From contig RQOL01000827.1 of NCBI GenBank assembly GCA_013076295.1, positions 30,997-94,996 on the forward strand: a stretch of 64,000 bases of DNA, read 5' to 3'. The DNA comes from Sanderia malayensis (Eukaryota; Cnidaria; Scyphozoa; Semaeostomeae; Pelagiidae). The notes under the pieces were generated by a model. The model saw only the letters and a list, made by a program, of their open reading frames with translations, did no database searches and was not told the origin of the DNA. Position numbers and translations under genes: made by a program. Below, in pieces: positions 33,138 to 44,067 of this stretch (position 1 is its first letter; each line of letters begins with the position of its first letter).

Positions 33138-33344
33138 TTTGCATCGAAATCGAGGAAAGTCGACAACGAAACTGGGGAATTCTCAGATGAACCATTTCCA
33201 AACACAAAAGGAAATGAATCAGAGAACTTAGAGGAAGCTGAGCTGCTGCTAATCATGCTTGATGATGATCATATTGACGACGAGGATCAATCAAGCTGGT
33301 CAAATGATGATGAGAATCCTGCTATATTCATATTGGATGCCTGA
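33138..33344 (+). pseudogene. acidic C-terminal tail, possibly of an element K transposase
   Basis: A 68-codon open segment within element K reads as an acidic tail (DEPFPNTKGNESENLEEAE, LDDDHIDDEDQSSW, NDDENPAIFILDA) ending in TGA. Pogo-type transposases often end in acidic tails, so this may be what is left of an autonomous ancestor. No DDE core or helix-turn-helix is left to confirm it. Confidence 0.4.
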
Positions 33345-33636
33345 ACGAAACGTTGACTCTGTTATGGAGTTTTTGTTTGACCACACCTAGCATGCATTTT
33401 TAAGTGATAGCTAACAAAACCAAGTATTTTCACACTTTCTTGCTATTTCTATTTCGTTTCTACATGTACAGGGCATAGCAGTCACTTTCTAACTTTTTGC
33501 TTGGTCAATAAACATATCGGAAGTATGAAGAAATATACTTCGCAACTTTTATATATAGTTTATTGGCAGTAAAATTTTCGGACGGTAAAATTTTCGGATG
33601 CTAAAAATTTCGGACGGTTAAATTTTCGGACTGTAT

Positions 33637-34250
33637 TGTAATACTGCTAGTTTTGCTTCTATTTTATTCATTCATTCGTTGTCTTTTTCGCATGTGCTTT
33701 CGTCTGATCACATGCCATGCCTAGTGGCATCGGCACTGTTTTCGCTTTTGTTAATCTTGTATTTGTAATTAGCTTAACATTCATTTGCTTTTCTCGCCGG
33801 ACGTATCACTTCCCTTGTTGACGTATTTGGTTTAATTGTTCTTCGTAATGTTATCACGTGATCGTAGTAGTTTAAATGTATGTGTTTTAGTTTAATTAGT
33901 TAGTTTTTAGACTGGCCTGGATAAGTAAGCGTCGAGAAGCATGAGAGCATACTGTCAAGGAACGAGATGCTTGTGAAAGATCTCGTTGCCTCAGTTTTTG
34001 GTTTATTGAATTTGTTGTTGTGGGGCCGCCGTTTAGAACAGTATTGGAGATACTGTTGTCGTTCGTTTGTCGTTAGAGAAGATTAATTGTATGCTGGAAA
34101 GAAGCTTGGATACGTGACAGATATGAAAGAATAATTATAGAATTGTGTCGTTATTTTGTGTATTTGTGTCGTGTATTTACTTGTTCGCGTCTCATCGAAG
34201 GAACCGTTATTAGTAGAAGATAAAGAAGCCTTAGACCATCCACGTTTACA
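33637..34250 (+). repeat. solo LTR, copy 1
   Basis: A 614-bp segment runs from TGTAATACTGCTAG to CCACGTTTACA (TG...CA), flanked by a 4-bp duplication GTAT (33633-33636 and 34251-34254). It is a direct relative of 43085-43615. No internal retrotransposon region remains, so it is a solo LTR left by recombination between two LTRs. The family (Gypsy or BEL) cannot be told from the LTR alone. Orientation is arbitrary. Confidence 0.85.
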
Positions 34251-34491
34251 GTATATTTGTCCGAAAATTAAACCGTCCGAAATTTTTGGGGATTAATGTA
34301 TATGAACAGAAAATATTCCTTTTCAAGTGACCAATTTTCTAAAAAAGCACATGGTCGCTAAAAATCACAGGGGCTTTGCATATCCAAACAAGGCAAATGC
34401 GGTGGCCGTAATAGACATTGATTGCATACTAGAATTCGATCCTTTTCAGAAGCGTCACGCTATCCAAACCACAAGTAGTAGAAAGAACAAC

Positions 34492-35726
34492 TTTTTTTCC
34501 CGTACTGAAGCAACAAATCTGACATCGATATTTTCCCACATGATGGGCTCGATATTTTTTTTCTTTTACTTTGATGATTAGAAACAGGTCGGCGCATTAT
34601 GGAATTTGAGTTTTGAAAGGCTTGCGATGAGTTTGCAGCTGTGGGGAGGAATTACAAGATTCACATGTAGTGGCTGCTCGTTGTGCTCAGTGGCGGAGGG
34701 CGGAGGCCGTGGACGGGATGCCAAGAAGAGCATCAAAACATGATTAAAGATTGCTGGATTTACGTGTGAAACTGGAAAAATTTGCCATTTCGATGTGTTT
34801 TGCTAGCCCATGGAACACCGATAAATCAAAATTGGTAGGGCTTCACAAAATTCTGCTTTATCGGGATGATCGCCCTAAAACTGTAAGGAGAAGGAGATGG
34901 ATAGATTTCATCAATTCGCAACGACGGAAGAACTCTATGGACGCATCATCATGAATGAAATAAATCAAACAACAAAGCGCAATAATTTCGGTACAATAAC
35001 GAAATTCATGTGTAATAATAAGCAGATTTTCTACACTTGCTGTTCCAAATGAAAATCGAATAGACGGACACGGATTAAATTAAATTGCGCATATTGAATT
35101 TTGATATACACTTTTACTTCATCAGATACAACAAAAAGATAATAATTCAGATCCAGTCAAATGCCAGAAAGTTTTCTTTCAACATTTCTTTTCTTGTTCA
35201 CATCTCCTTCATGGCTTTGAGTGAATAATTCTCAGCCAAATAGGATCAATGCATCAGGTTCTCCTTCAACGGTATCACTACCATCGGTCTGCTTTACTCT
35301 ACGATACGATCAATCCTATCCCGTCGCCATCTTCGCATTCCTCGGCACTGCAATCCCTACTGTCGTGAACTACTATCCGACTAAGAATGTTAATTTATGG
35401 AAACTTTCTATTCAATTCTGATCACCAAAGTCCACAATACCCCCATATACACATAACGAAACACGACAAAGCGCAAACACTGGTTATTATACTGATGTAG
35501 GCCTACGCCCGCCGCCACTGAGCACAACGAGCAGCCACTACATTGGAATTTACCTACTATGATGTCATAGTAGGTAATTCCGGTCCTAAAGTTGACCACG
35601 AAAAAGTGGCACCCGTTGCCTCGTATCTCAAAAACTATTTGTCATATCAAAAAATATAAACGGATTCAGCATCAGCGCATTCGAATCTATAGTTTTAGCC
35701 AATAAAAAATAAGGTGTAGAGGCACT
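34492..35726. mobile_element. probable TTAA element M in the fold-back right arm
   Basis: The opposite arm reads through this place as caattttaaagcatttc, whereas here about 1.2 kb intervene. The right junction is ggcactTTAAagc (TTAA at 35727-35730); the left junction is degraded to a T run. Inside is a perfect 32-bp inverted repeat (34665-34696 with 35512-35543) and a 12-bp-arm palindrome at 35551-35576. The superfamily is uncertain. Confidence 0.45.
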
Positions 35727-35879
35727 TTAAAGCATTCATATAAGTGCAGAGAAAAGACCATTCTGCTTTTCTAACGTCTGTTATCGCCCATCAAACATAG
35801 CAGCAAAATGTGAATATATCACAACATAACAAGAGCTAAAACAACGAAACATGGAAACCTTATCAACGTCATCATGCTC

Positions 35880-35928
35880 ATTATTATTATTATTATATTA
35901 TTATCATTATCATTATTATTACTATCAT
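35880..35928. repeat. ATT/ATC microsatellite in fold-back arm
   Basis: Run of attatt and atcatt units; the mirrored tract in the other arm (about 32285-32325) is shorter and degenerate. Confidence 0.7.
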
Positions 35929-36167
35929 TGCTGTGCACCCTGCACTGGGCAGTTAGAGTGAGTTTTTGACTGCTAGAAAGCACTTGCAAAGTTTTCTCTC
36001 GTATGCAAATTGGCTTTAGTTATCGGAAGTTTAAGTCATCGCTGACCCGAATGATCATGATTTTGCTGTTTTTATGAATATTATTTCTTTTCGAGTTTAT
36101 TTCATTTATCTTTATTTAGTAAGAACACATTCTACCAAAATATTCACAATACACAACTACTCAGATC

Positions 36168-38150
36168 ACGTCATTGTGTCACAGGCATTAACATTGCATC
36201 CTAATAAGAATTCGATTCTTTTCAGAAGCGTCGCACAGTCCGAAACTACCCGTAGTAAAGAAAACAATTTTAAAGCAGAACAGTGCAAACATGTTTTATA
36301 AAGTTTAACCACTGTCTAAAGTCAACGTTTATCCGAATCTTTATCCATAATTTGCAAAGTTTTAGTTATCTGTCATGGGGCCCATCTTATTATCATTATT
36401 ATTATTATCATTGTAGCGGCTATTTCATTATTATTATTATGAAGATTATAAAGAATTACGAAGATTACGAAGAAATATTAAGATTATAAAGAATTACGAA
36501 GATTATGAAGATTATAAAGAGTTATGAAGAATTATGAAGAATTATGAAGAATTATGAAGAATTATGAAGAATTATACGATATTACGAAGATTTAGAGAAT
36601 TTGAAGATTGAAGTTTGAATATTAATGGACACCGAGATGCCCTTCATTGTTATTGAAGCTACGTGAACTATATTATGAAGATTACTTAAAGATTACGTGG
36701 ACACCGAGATGTCGTTGGATATGCGCAGTTAATTAACAAACAATAGAATTTTAGGTACTTAATTATGGCTTCTGTGCGACGTACGTGCACGAGGCCCAGG
36801 TTATCTTCGCGCCTAGATGTATAGAGCCAGTGGAGCGCCTTGAAGCCACCAACGTGTTCAGGGCTTCTGTTCTTCGTGGGTGTTGAAGTACAGGGTATTT
36901 TACATGTAATCACGCTTGTGTAACATGTGTTATCTAGTTTTAAATACTCTGTAAAACCTATTATCGTTGCTCAGTTTCAGTTCGTTGAGCTCAGTGTTGG
37001 GAGCTCAACTGATTATATATCGATACATTTTGCCGCAAGAATTTTGATTCTCTGGTTAGAACCTTAGCGTACAGCACCATTGCTTAGCGAGACATCGCCT
37101 ACCGAATTTCTGGTTACCGTCCCCAGCTCTGGGTGAATTTCAACAGAAACACCTCACGACATATCACTTTTGGTTTGCAAAAACTCCGACTAAAATTTCA
37201 GTTATTTATGGTTTTGGGCCCATAAAATTGAAGTCAATTCTTCTAAATTTAATGTCACTCCCTTCACTTCAAAATCAAAGTCCGCCTCGTTCTCAATCTG
37301 TCTCCTTTTCGTGTCAAGTACGCTACGATGTGAGGCCAAGCATGCTGCCAGCGGCTCTCTCTAAAAGGGGGAACGGCAATTACAGGAACGCGAGGGTATA
37401 TAAAATGGGGAATCTCTAAAAGGGGTAGCGTGGTTATAGTTTATTTTATAAGCTTGAATATCACGTCAAAGAATAGAGCTTTGTTAGGAAGACACTTTGC
37501 GCCAACTTCAAACCCATTCGGTGTTCCTTGCTTCGCTTTGTTTACCTGTCATGCTGCGGAAATGGAAAAAAATGCAAAGGGCATTTTTCAAGTTTTTTTC
37601 ATAAAGCACAAGTTATAATATGATAAGAAAACGTGAAGCGACGTTAGTACGGACAGAAAGTAATCAAAGGAACCTTGAGGTGACTTGCGACAGATGGCTT
37701 TTATTTCACTGTATTATCCAGGAAGTGAAGAAATGATATCAAATTAAAGTCAAACTTTGCGAGCCTAAAAGTTGAGCTTGAGCAAAACCAAATAACTAAT
37801 TTTATTGACTACACGTTTTTTAACTCCTGAACATAAAATACCCTGGATTTAATTTTCAGGATTGAACGCAGCAAATTCAAAAAACATTTGTTTTGAGACC
37901 ACTCAAGCAAATATTTTGACTTCAATTTTCGATCTTGTTTCATCAAAGTTAAAAAACTTTCATTTTTCAAATTAAAGATGAAATACTATAATTGATGTAT
38001 TAGTTGCATAAGCATACAGTTGGAAAACTTTCTTCTTTTTTCACCTGATGCTTCCAACAACGAGTCAAAAATGCTCGTCTCCTTGCGTGATCGTGCTCGT
38101 AGTTCCGCCCTGCCACAGCGTGCCCAGCGTCTAGTATGGTGTAAAACCAC
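36168..38150. other. unassigned, with a degenerate gaagattataaagaattac repeat
   Basis: 36380-36440 is an ATT-type microsatellite. 36432-36610 is a tandem run built from gaagatta and gaagaatta units. The phrase ggacaccgagatg occurs twice (36628 and 36699). The rest, including GC-richer stretches near 36780-36870 and 37000-37140, shows no gene, RNA or paired element ends that I can support. Confidence 0.35.
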
Positions 38151-38153
38151 TTA

Positions 38154-38819
38154 GGCCCCGTTTACACGGGAACGGATCCGAGTGGATCCGTTCCAAAAAA
38201 GGTTACGATAGGTGTTTCGTTTACACGGGTACGCATGGATCCGTTCCTTTTGGGAACGGGATCGTATCTTTTTGGGCACGCTAGAAAAGCGGATCCATTT
38301 GGGTCCGTTCCCGTATCGGTGTCGTGTAAACGCTTGGAACGGAACCAGAACAGGCACGGCACTGAACTGAGGCTATTGCAACTGAGGCTGTGTTATCGCG
38401 GGAAGTCCAAAATATAAGCAGTACAAATGTCTGGGCCTATTGAAAAGCAAGTAATATCAATTTTGTCTCTGATGTTTTCCAATATAGCTTCTTTGTTGTA
38501 TGTGGTAAGATTAGTTTGCGAACAACATCGACAGCGATTGAAGTTCATGTTGAACCAAACAACTGGGGCAGGTGAAGGAAGGAAATTCGTGTTCGCCATT
38601 TTCTGAGAGTGTTTTGGCGCAATTACAAGTAACTAACCAACAACAAAACACGCCTTAACTTGAACAACTGCGCATGCTCAACAATTGGATCCGTTCTCGT
38701 GTAAACTCAACAGCTATTTGAGTCCGTTCCCGTGTAAACGCTATACAATCGTTCCCATATCGTACCCAAAAGGCACGGACCTTTTGGGTCCGTATCTTTT
38801 TCTCTCGTGTAAACGGGCC
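38154..38819. mobile_element. PIF/Harbinger-like MITE N
   Basis: The 666-bp element starts GGCCCCGTTTACACGGGAAC and ends with the complement of GGCCCGTTTACACGAGAG, with a 3-bp duplication TTA (38151-38153 and 38820-38822). A TWA 3-bp target with GGCC...GTTTACACG ends fits PIF/Harbinger (ISL2EU-type) elements. Internal copies of the phrase tttacacggg and of ggatccgttcc in both orientations repeat the end motif. No transposase is present. Confidence 0.85.
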
Positions 38820-38822
38820 TTA

Positions 38823-39550
38823 GAGGGGGTTTTACAAGTGGTTCAACGACGAAGGTGCAACACGAACAAATTATTATATACGACAACTCACAGTTACTTT
38901 CTTGACAGAAGAGTCTTTTGTGCTTCGGTTTTTTTAATCTTTCTTTCAATAAAATCGTTACGATCGGCTTGGATACTCGTGACGCGGTCACTCAACTACA
39001 GATATTATTATTACAAACGAAAATCCAACTACAAATTCAACTAACTAACTAAAAATGAATGAGATCGAGTTTATATACCTACAGTTGTGATACGTGTCTA
39101 CATTACCAAAAAAGGAATAATATTGCTTAAAGATTAAGTTCTACCAATCAAAATAAGTCAAGTCACTTATCTACTAAAATTACGAAATATAAAGTCAAGT
39201 TCAACTAAAAGAGATTACGAAATTAGGAATATATAAAAACCAAAGGTTAATTGTTACTATGTTTAATTGTTGATATAGTTGCAAGCATCGTTGCATTGTT
39301 CTTTCGCAACAATGGCACGTCATGTTGTTTGTTGTTTCAACAAGTTACAATTTAACCAATGACAAATTTGCAAAGTGATATCATACTTGGTAGCCTCATT
39401 TCAAATCAAAAGTGAACGTTTGAATCTGAGGCACATACCTTATATGGGAAAGTAACAGAAACACAGAACACGACATTTTTCCCCACTCACCAACATCTAC
39501 TCGCTTGCGGCATGCGCGTTGCGAGTCAAAAATGAAAAAATGTGTTTCTT
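38823..39550. other. unassigned interspersed sequence
   Basis: AT-rich sequence with no gene or element ends recognised, up to the TTAA of element D copy 2. Confidence 0.3.
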
Positions 39551-39554
39551 TTAA

Positions 39555-40707
39555 AGTTCTAATGCAACGAATTTTTACATGGTGTTTTTATTTCAAAAAT
39601 CTATAGATTTCAATGCACTGATTAACGTGGCGCAAATAAAATTTGCAAACTATGTATATTTTTTTCTCTATTAACCTTCAAAGTAGGCAATTTTGACCTT
39701 TTTCATGCGAAACAGAATATCACTGTGATGTCATGAAACGTCAAGCAAGCAGTCCGGCTTCTCTTCCTATTGAATTCTATTTACATGTCGCAGGATAACA
39801 TAACGGAGACAATTGTACGATTCTCAGTGTTGCGAAAAAGTATCGTTTCAGGCGTTGCTGATAGTATTTCAAACAATCAAACAGTCTTTTTAATTCGGGA
39901 GACAGACATCATTCGCACCCACCGACCAGATTTTGTTCATTATAGCGCTCATTTTTGCTTTGAAGTAAAGAGAGATATATTGGGAGAGATTTTAAGATGA
40001 GATCAAACGCTATTCCTGCCAATAGAGGCAGTACACAAGCTCGTAACCCGACCCGTGTGCTCGCAGCTTTACTGGGGCCTAAGCACTCTTCGCCCGGGGT
40101 GGTTAGGCCCGAGCCGACCAACACAAATGTCAGAAGATTTGAGCTTTTTGGGGTGATATAGAAGAATTTTAATTTCTGAAGTTTCTAAAAATAATTCAAT
40201 GTTTGTAATTTTAAGCTCAATGAAGTTATTACAAAAAATAAACCTGGGACAAGCCAAATCAGCACTGCGTCTCGTTCCACTGCAACTCGAAGCAACAATG
40301 GCGACGCGGGATGACGTCATATTTTTTAGGAGGTACCCATTTTCAAACTTAATTGTGTCTCTAACTTTGAACAAAATGACACAAATTTTCTTCAGAACGA
40401 CGGCTAAAAGATTCGCCCTTATAGTGGTTCAGCCGGAGCTCAAATATTCCCACCCTGAGTGGAGCTATTAAAAAAAACCAGACGACGTTCGAAAAGTCCA
40501 TTGACTTTTATTGGGAAAATATTTTGGGTCATGACTGTGACGTCACAGCGTTGCGATATTTTTCGCAAAAGGTGGCCTGATTCAAGGTGAAATTAAAGTA
40601 ACTTATACTTGTCAGATGCACGTCAAAATTGCATCAAACTGATCAGTACATCTTGGCTTCAATTTAAAATAAAAAATCGATATGTCAAATTTCGTTGCAT
40701 TAGCACT
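39555..40707. mobile_element. TTAA element D, copy 2 (both ends present)
   Basis: The 1153-bp element lies between TTAA at 39551-39554 and TTAA at 40708-40711. Its ends are related inverted repeats: AGTTCTAATGCAACGAATTT on the left and the complement of AGTGCTAATGCAACGAAATT on the right. It is directly repeated at 19837-21037. The TTAA duplication suggests a piggyBac-related non-autonomous family. Repeated cactgtgatgtca/tgtgacgtcaca phrases occur inside. No coding capacity is seen. Confidence 0.75.
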
Positions 40708-40830
40708 TTAAACATCGTTTGAAAAGAAATCCCGAAAAATGCAAAATAAAAACAGCTAATTTTGTTGCCTCAATAAAACATATGATGTTAAAGCACAGCA
40801 TTAGTTGAACAACAGTAATCTCAGAGCGTC

Positions 40831-41990
40831 TTAGTTTAACCTACAACGTTTTATTAGGGACGGTGAGACTTTTTTGAACCAATTCACTAAATCCAACATA
40901 TTTCTGCCATGTTTTAAAACCTTTACGTAAACTTTCCATGTTCTTCCTACCTTGTCTCTAATTGGAACACAATGCTGGTGGTGAACAAACAATGTTAAGC
41001 ATGGATTTAAGACAGTGTACCCAAACTGCGTCTCGAACATATACATTAACAACTGCTCCTGCCCCTGCATGTTTGGTGTGACAAGACTTAACGGCTTTAG
41101 CATTTCTTCTGTAATGTCATCTTTCACGTGAAAGACAAACGTATCATGGCTACCAGTGTACGTTTCATCTGGACCACAATTGTATACCCTGGAAGCAAAC
41201 ACTTTGAGCCGAGGGCTGAATGCCGTGTCAATGAATAAAAATCTTTTCACTTTCAAAACCTGAGGCTGTAATTTGTCCCAGCCAGCTCCAAGAACATTAT
41301 CTTGGTGACATATGACAACTATCTATCCTTCAAGCATCTACAAGCATAGCTGAACTGCATAACATAGTAACATTCTCCACCATCTGGATAACCATTTTTT
41401 CACTTTTCGAAAGCGCCAGGCTTCGTAAAAACTTGACGGATTCTGCTTCTTGGACTAAAACATGAATACTTTCATGATGTTGTTTTCCAAATTAACTTGC
41501 AGCGTGTGTATGATTTCTGTCATTCGGGCTTCCAAAGCTTGCTCAACATCGACGTGAAAAGAGTCTGAGTTCTCTCTAGCAGCCAATGCATGTTGTTGCG
41601 ATAGCTATCATGTCTGAAGTCGACAAAATTGTGATCAAAACCAATTTTCCCGTTCGTCACCAGTTTCATTAAGGACGCATTTCCCATTTCCCAGAATCGC
41701 TGCGTTGTCGCTTCTTTGATATTTCTGTAGCGAACTTTCTCGCATATCTCTATGGGAGAATTGCTAGATCTTTGTGACAGCCAACATCTATCTCTTCGGT
41801 CTTCTCGGCAAGAACACCACCCGGTTGTATTACAATGCCTCGATCTTCTTGGAATTCCTTGTTTAGGCCCCCATTGAAAACGATTACATTTTGAGAAGCA
41901 ATCTTCTTAGTAACACGAATCTTCCAAATTACACATGTAAGTACAATGCAAGGCCCACAGAAATAAATAACATTTAAATTTAAACCTCAT
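40831..41990 (-). pseudogene. glycosyltransferase-like gene copy, broken
   Basis: The minus-strand frame 41256-40831 encodes 141 residues ending at TAA. It contains SHDTFVFHVKDDITEEML, then NMQGQEQLLMYMFETQFGY, TVLNPCLTLFVHHQHC and IRDKVGRTW. This arrangement (S-H-D...F, a glycine-rich helix, then NPC...H.H...R) recalls the C-terminal part of GT-A-fold glycosyltransferases. Further upstream, in several frames, are LQVNLENNIMK and IHVLVQEAESVKFLRSLA, and near 41950 a hydrophobic stretch that could be a signal anchor. At least three frame breaks and stops occur between 41256 and 41990, and no introns are visible, so it looks like a processed or decayed copy. The family assignment is from motif memory and only moderately sure. 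Confidence 0.45.
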
Positions 41991-42739
41991 GCTGCAGCAA
42001 ACCGAGATTCTGAAAAAGAAGAAGCGCTTTGAAACTTCGGTAAGACCGGCGAAGATCATACAAAGACAGACAAATTGTTGGTGGATAAGCTCAAGACTCT
42101 ATTGCTTAGAACTAGCTGTTAACATGTTAAAATGAGTGCTGCTGTGATGTAAACGAATAATCAGGACCAAAGCATCAGTATTTGATTAAAACGATATATT
42201 TTGAAATGAGTGCTTCAAAAAATATAGAGAGGGAGTGTTTAGCGTGTTGGAAGCCTAGATATCTATATTTGATGTGACTGAATGGTGTCACTTGTATTTG
42301 ACATTTGTTATTGGCATTTACGTTTCATAGCTAGATTTTGAAATTTCAGAATTATCTTAATCAAGAGCAGGTTGTACGCTCAGTTTGAAGATCAAACATA
42401 AAATTCAAATCTTTGTTGACTTCACCAAACAAACAAAACAATACCAAAAAAGCAGAGGAATAAATGTAGAAAACCCCAGATAAAAAGAAACTAAATTAAA
42501 TGCACATCAACAATTTGAAATTTGAAGTCAGCATTTCCTGGACCGGGATTGCTTCAATATCCCCTGCTAAAAACAATAAAATACATTATTGAGGTGCAAA
42601 TGATGATACAATATTTTTGGGGGCCTACTATACTTCCGCACAGCTTTTCTCTTCCACTTGCAGGCATTCATTTTTATAAACTTATCCCAACGACAAGAAA
42701 GCAACTCCCGTGTTCTTTTCGAAATAAAATGGCGTTGTT

Positions 42740-43629
42740 CAGGGTTGCCAGATTGTCTCGGAACGAGCAGGCCAAACCAGCTTCAAAAAGAGCCAAAGTG
42801 GTCAAAAATAGGCCAAACTAAATTGACGTCATAAAATGTCGTTTTGCGCATGCGTAGATGTATATTTAGGAAGAACGTGAACCTCACAGAACCGAAAATA
42901 ACTGAATTATTATCAACGATAAACAACGATAAACAAGGAAAAATCCGAAAGTTAAGAATTTCAAGATATTCCAGAAAACAGGCCAAAAAAGGCCAAATTT
43001 TAGTGTCAGGCCAAATGTTATTTTTTCAGGCAAATCAACATGAAAAGGGCCAAATCGAGCAATTGGCCTTAAAAAGGCCAATATTGTAATACTGCTAGTT
43101 TTCGCCTATTTTCGTTCATTCATTCATTGTCTTTTAGCATGTGCTTTCGTCTGATCACATGCCATGCCTAGTTGCATCGGTACTGTTTTCGCTTTTGTAA
43201 TCTTGTATTTGTAATTAGCTTAACATTCATTTGCTTTTCTCGCTGGACGTATCACTTCCTTGTGACGTATTTAGTTTAATTGTCTTCGTAATGTTATCAC
43301 GTGTCTTAGTAGTTTAAATGTATGTGTTTTAGTTTAATTAATTAGTTTTTAGTTTTAGACTGGCCTGGTTATGTAAGCGTCGAGAAGCATGAGAGCATAC
43401 CGTTGGGAGCGAGATGCTTGGAAAGATCTCGTTGCCTCAGTTCTTGGTTTTATTCTTTTATTGTATGCTGGAAAGAAGCTCGTTGTGTCAGAAATGAAAG
43501 TATAAAATATAGATTTGCGTCATTTTGTGTGTCATTTTGTGTATTTACTTGTCCGTCTCATCAAAGAAACAGTTGTTAGAAGAAGAGTAAAAGCCTTAGA
43601 CCGACCACGTTTACAATATGGCAACCCTG
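42740..43629. mobile_element. hAT-like MITE J (contains solo LTR)
   Basis: Ends are CAGGGTTGCCA and its complement, flanked by an exact 8-bp duplication GCGTTGTT (42732-42739 and 43630-43637). CAGGG ends with 8-bp targets are typical of hAT elements. Removing the solo LTR at 43085-43615 and one copy of its ATAT target leaves about 355 bp. A run of gccaaa/ggccaaa phrases fills the body. Confidence 0.85.
43085..43615 (+). repeat. solo LTR, copy 2
   Basis: A 531-bp relative of 33637-34250, from TGTAATACTGCTAG to CCACGTTTACA, flanked by the 4-bp duplication ATAT (43081-43084 and 43616-43619). It is shorter than copy 1, mainly through the lack of about 75 bp around 34015-34085 of copy 1. It sits at the very right end of MITE J. 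Confidence 0.85.
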
Positions 43630-44067
43630 GCGTTGTTGGGGCTACTCGATTCTGGCCACGAATTAAAGTTAATAACCAGCAGATAAGCCAACCAAATATC
43701 GTATTCCCAATGTTCTAAAACATCTCACTGCGCTGCACCGCCATTGAGAATTGAGAACAAAAGCAAAGCCAGCATGCGGCTAAAGGGAGGAAGATTTGAG
43801 CCACGCGTAGGCGCATTGAATTGCATTGACACAAACACACAAACAAGATTTTTCTCGACAAGGACTCGATTATATTCTGCTGCGCAGCCGCTTCACTTCG
43901 TTCCGCTACGCAGCAGCAACAAAAGAATTTAGAGTAGGTCTGAGCATAGTCGATAGAAAAAACTATGGTCTGGAAGCCTATTGTTTCGGTCTTTTGTTCT
44001 CACAGAGAACTCGAATAAGATTTTATTTTTATCACGTGACCTAAGTAGAGGGACACAATTCACGAAA

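Larger units (their letters stand above)
32905..34298. mobile_element. TA-flanked element K in the fold-back arm
   Basis: Ends are CATTAATCCCCAAAATTTCG and its complement, with TA on both sides (32903-32904 and 34299-34300). The matching position of the opposite arm has no insertion (gagcatatgaacag). Subterminal ttcggac repeats are abundant. The solo LTR at 33637-34250 sits inside; without it the element is about 776 bp. A residual acidic C-terminal frame is at 33138-33344. Confidence 0.8.
32054..36167. mobile_element. fold-back element L with long inverted arms
   Basis: The left arm 32054-32724 is complementary to a right arm that starts at 32842 and ends at 36167. Outer ends are gatctgagtagttgtg and cacaactactcagatc. 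The centre is a 117-bp spacer. The right arm is longer because it holds element K (32905-34298, itself holding a solo LTR) and a probable TTAA element (about 34492-35726). A GAT/AAT microsatellite lies in each arm. No coding capacity is seen. Part of the arm (aattcgattcttttcagaag) recurs at 36205-36290, so the region has been rearranged further. Confidence 0.65.
42093..43918 (-). mobile_element. 2A-peptide retroelement derivative, copy 2 (inverted)
   Basis: Minus-strand relative of 10158-11557: the same 5' hairpin (43877-43916), leader, 2A region and 3' part down to cagctagttctaag. The 2A coding region (about 42539-42575) reads GATATTGAA then loses a base relative to copy 1, so the NPGP frame is gone. 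The copy is split by element J (42740-43629) within its leader region. The end at about 42093 is 100 bp from the glycosyltransferase-like copy. Confidence 0.65.
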
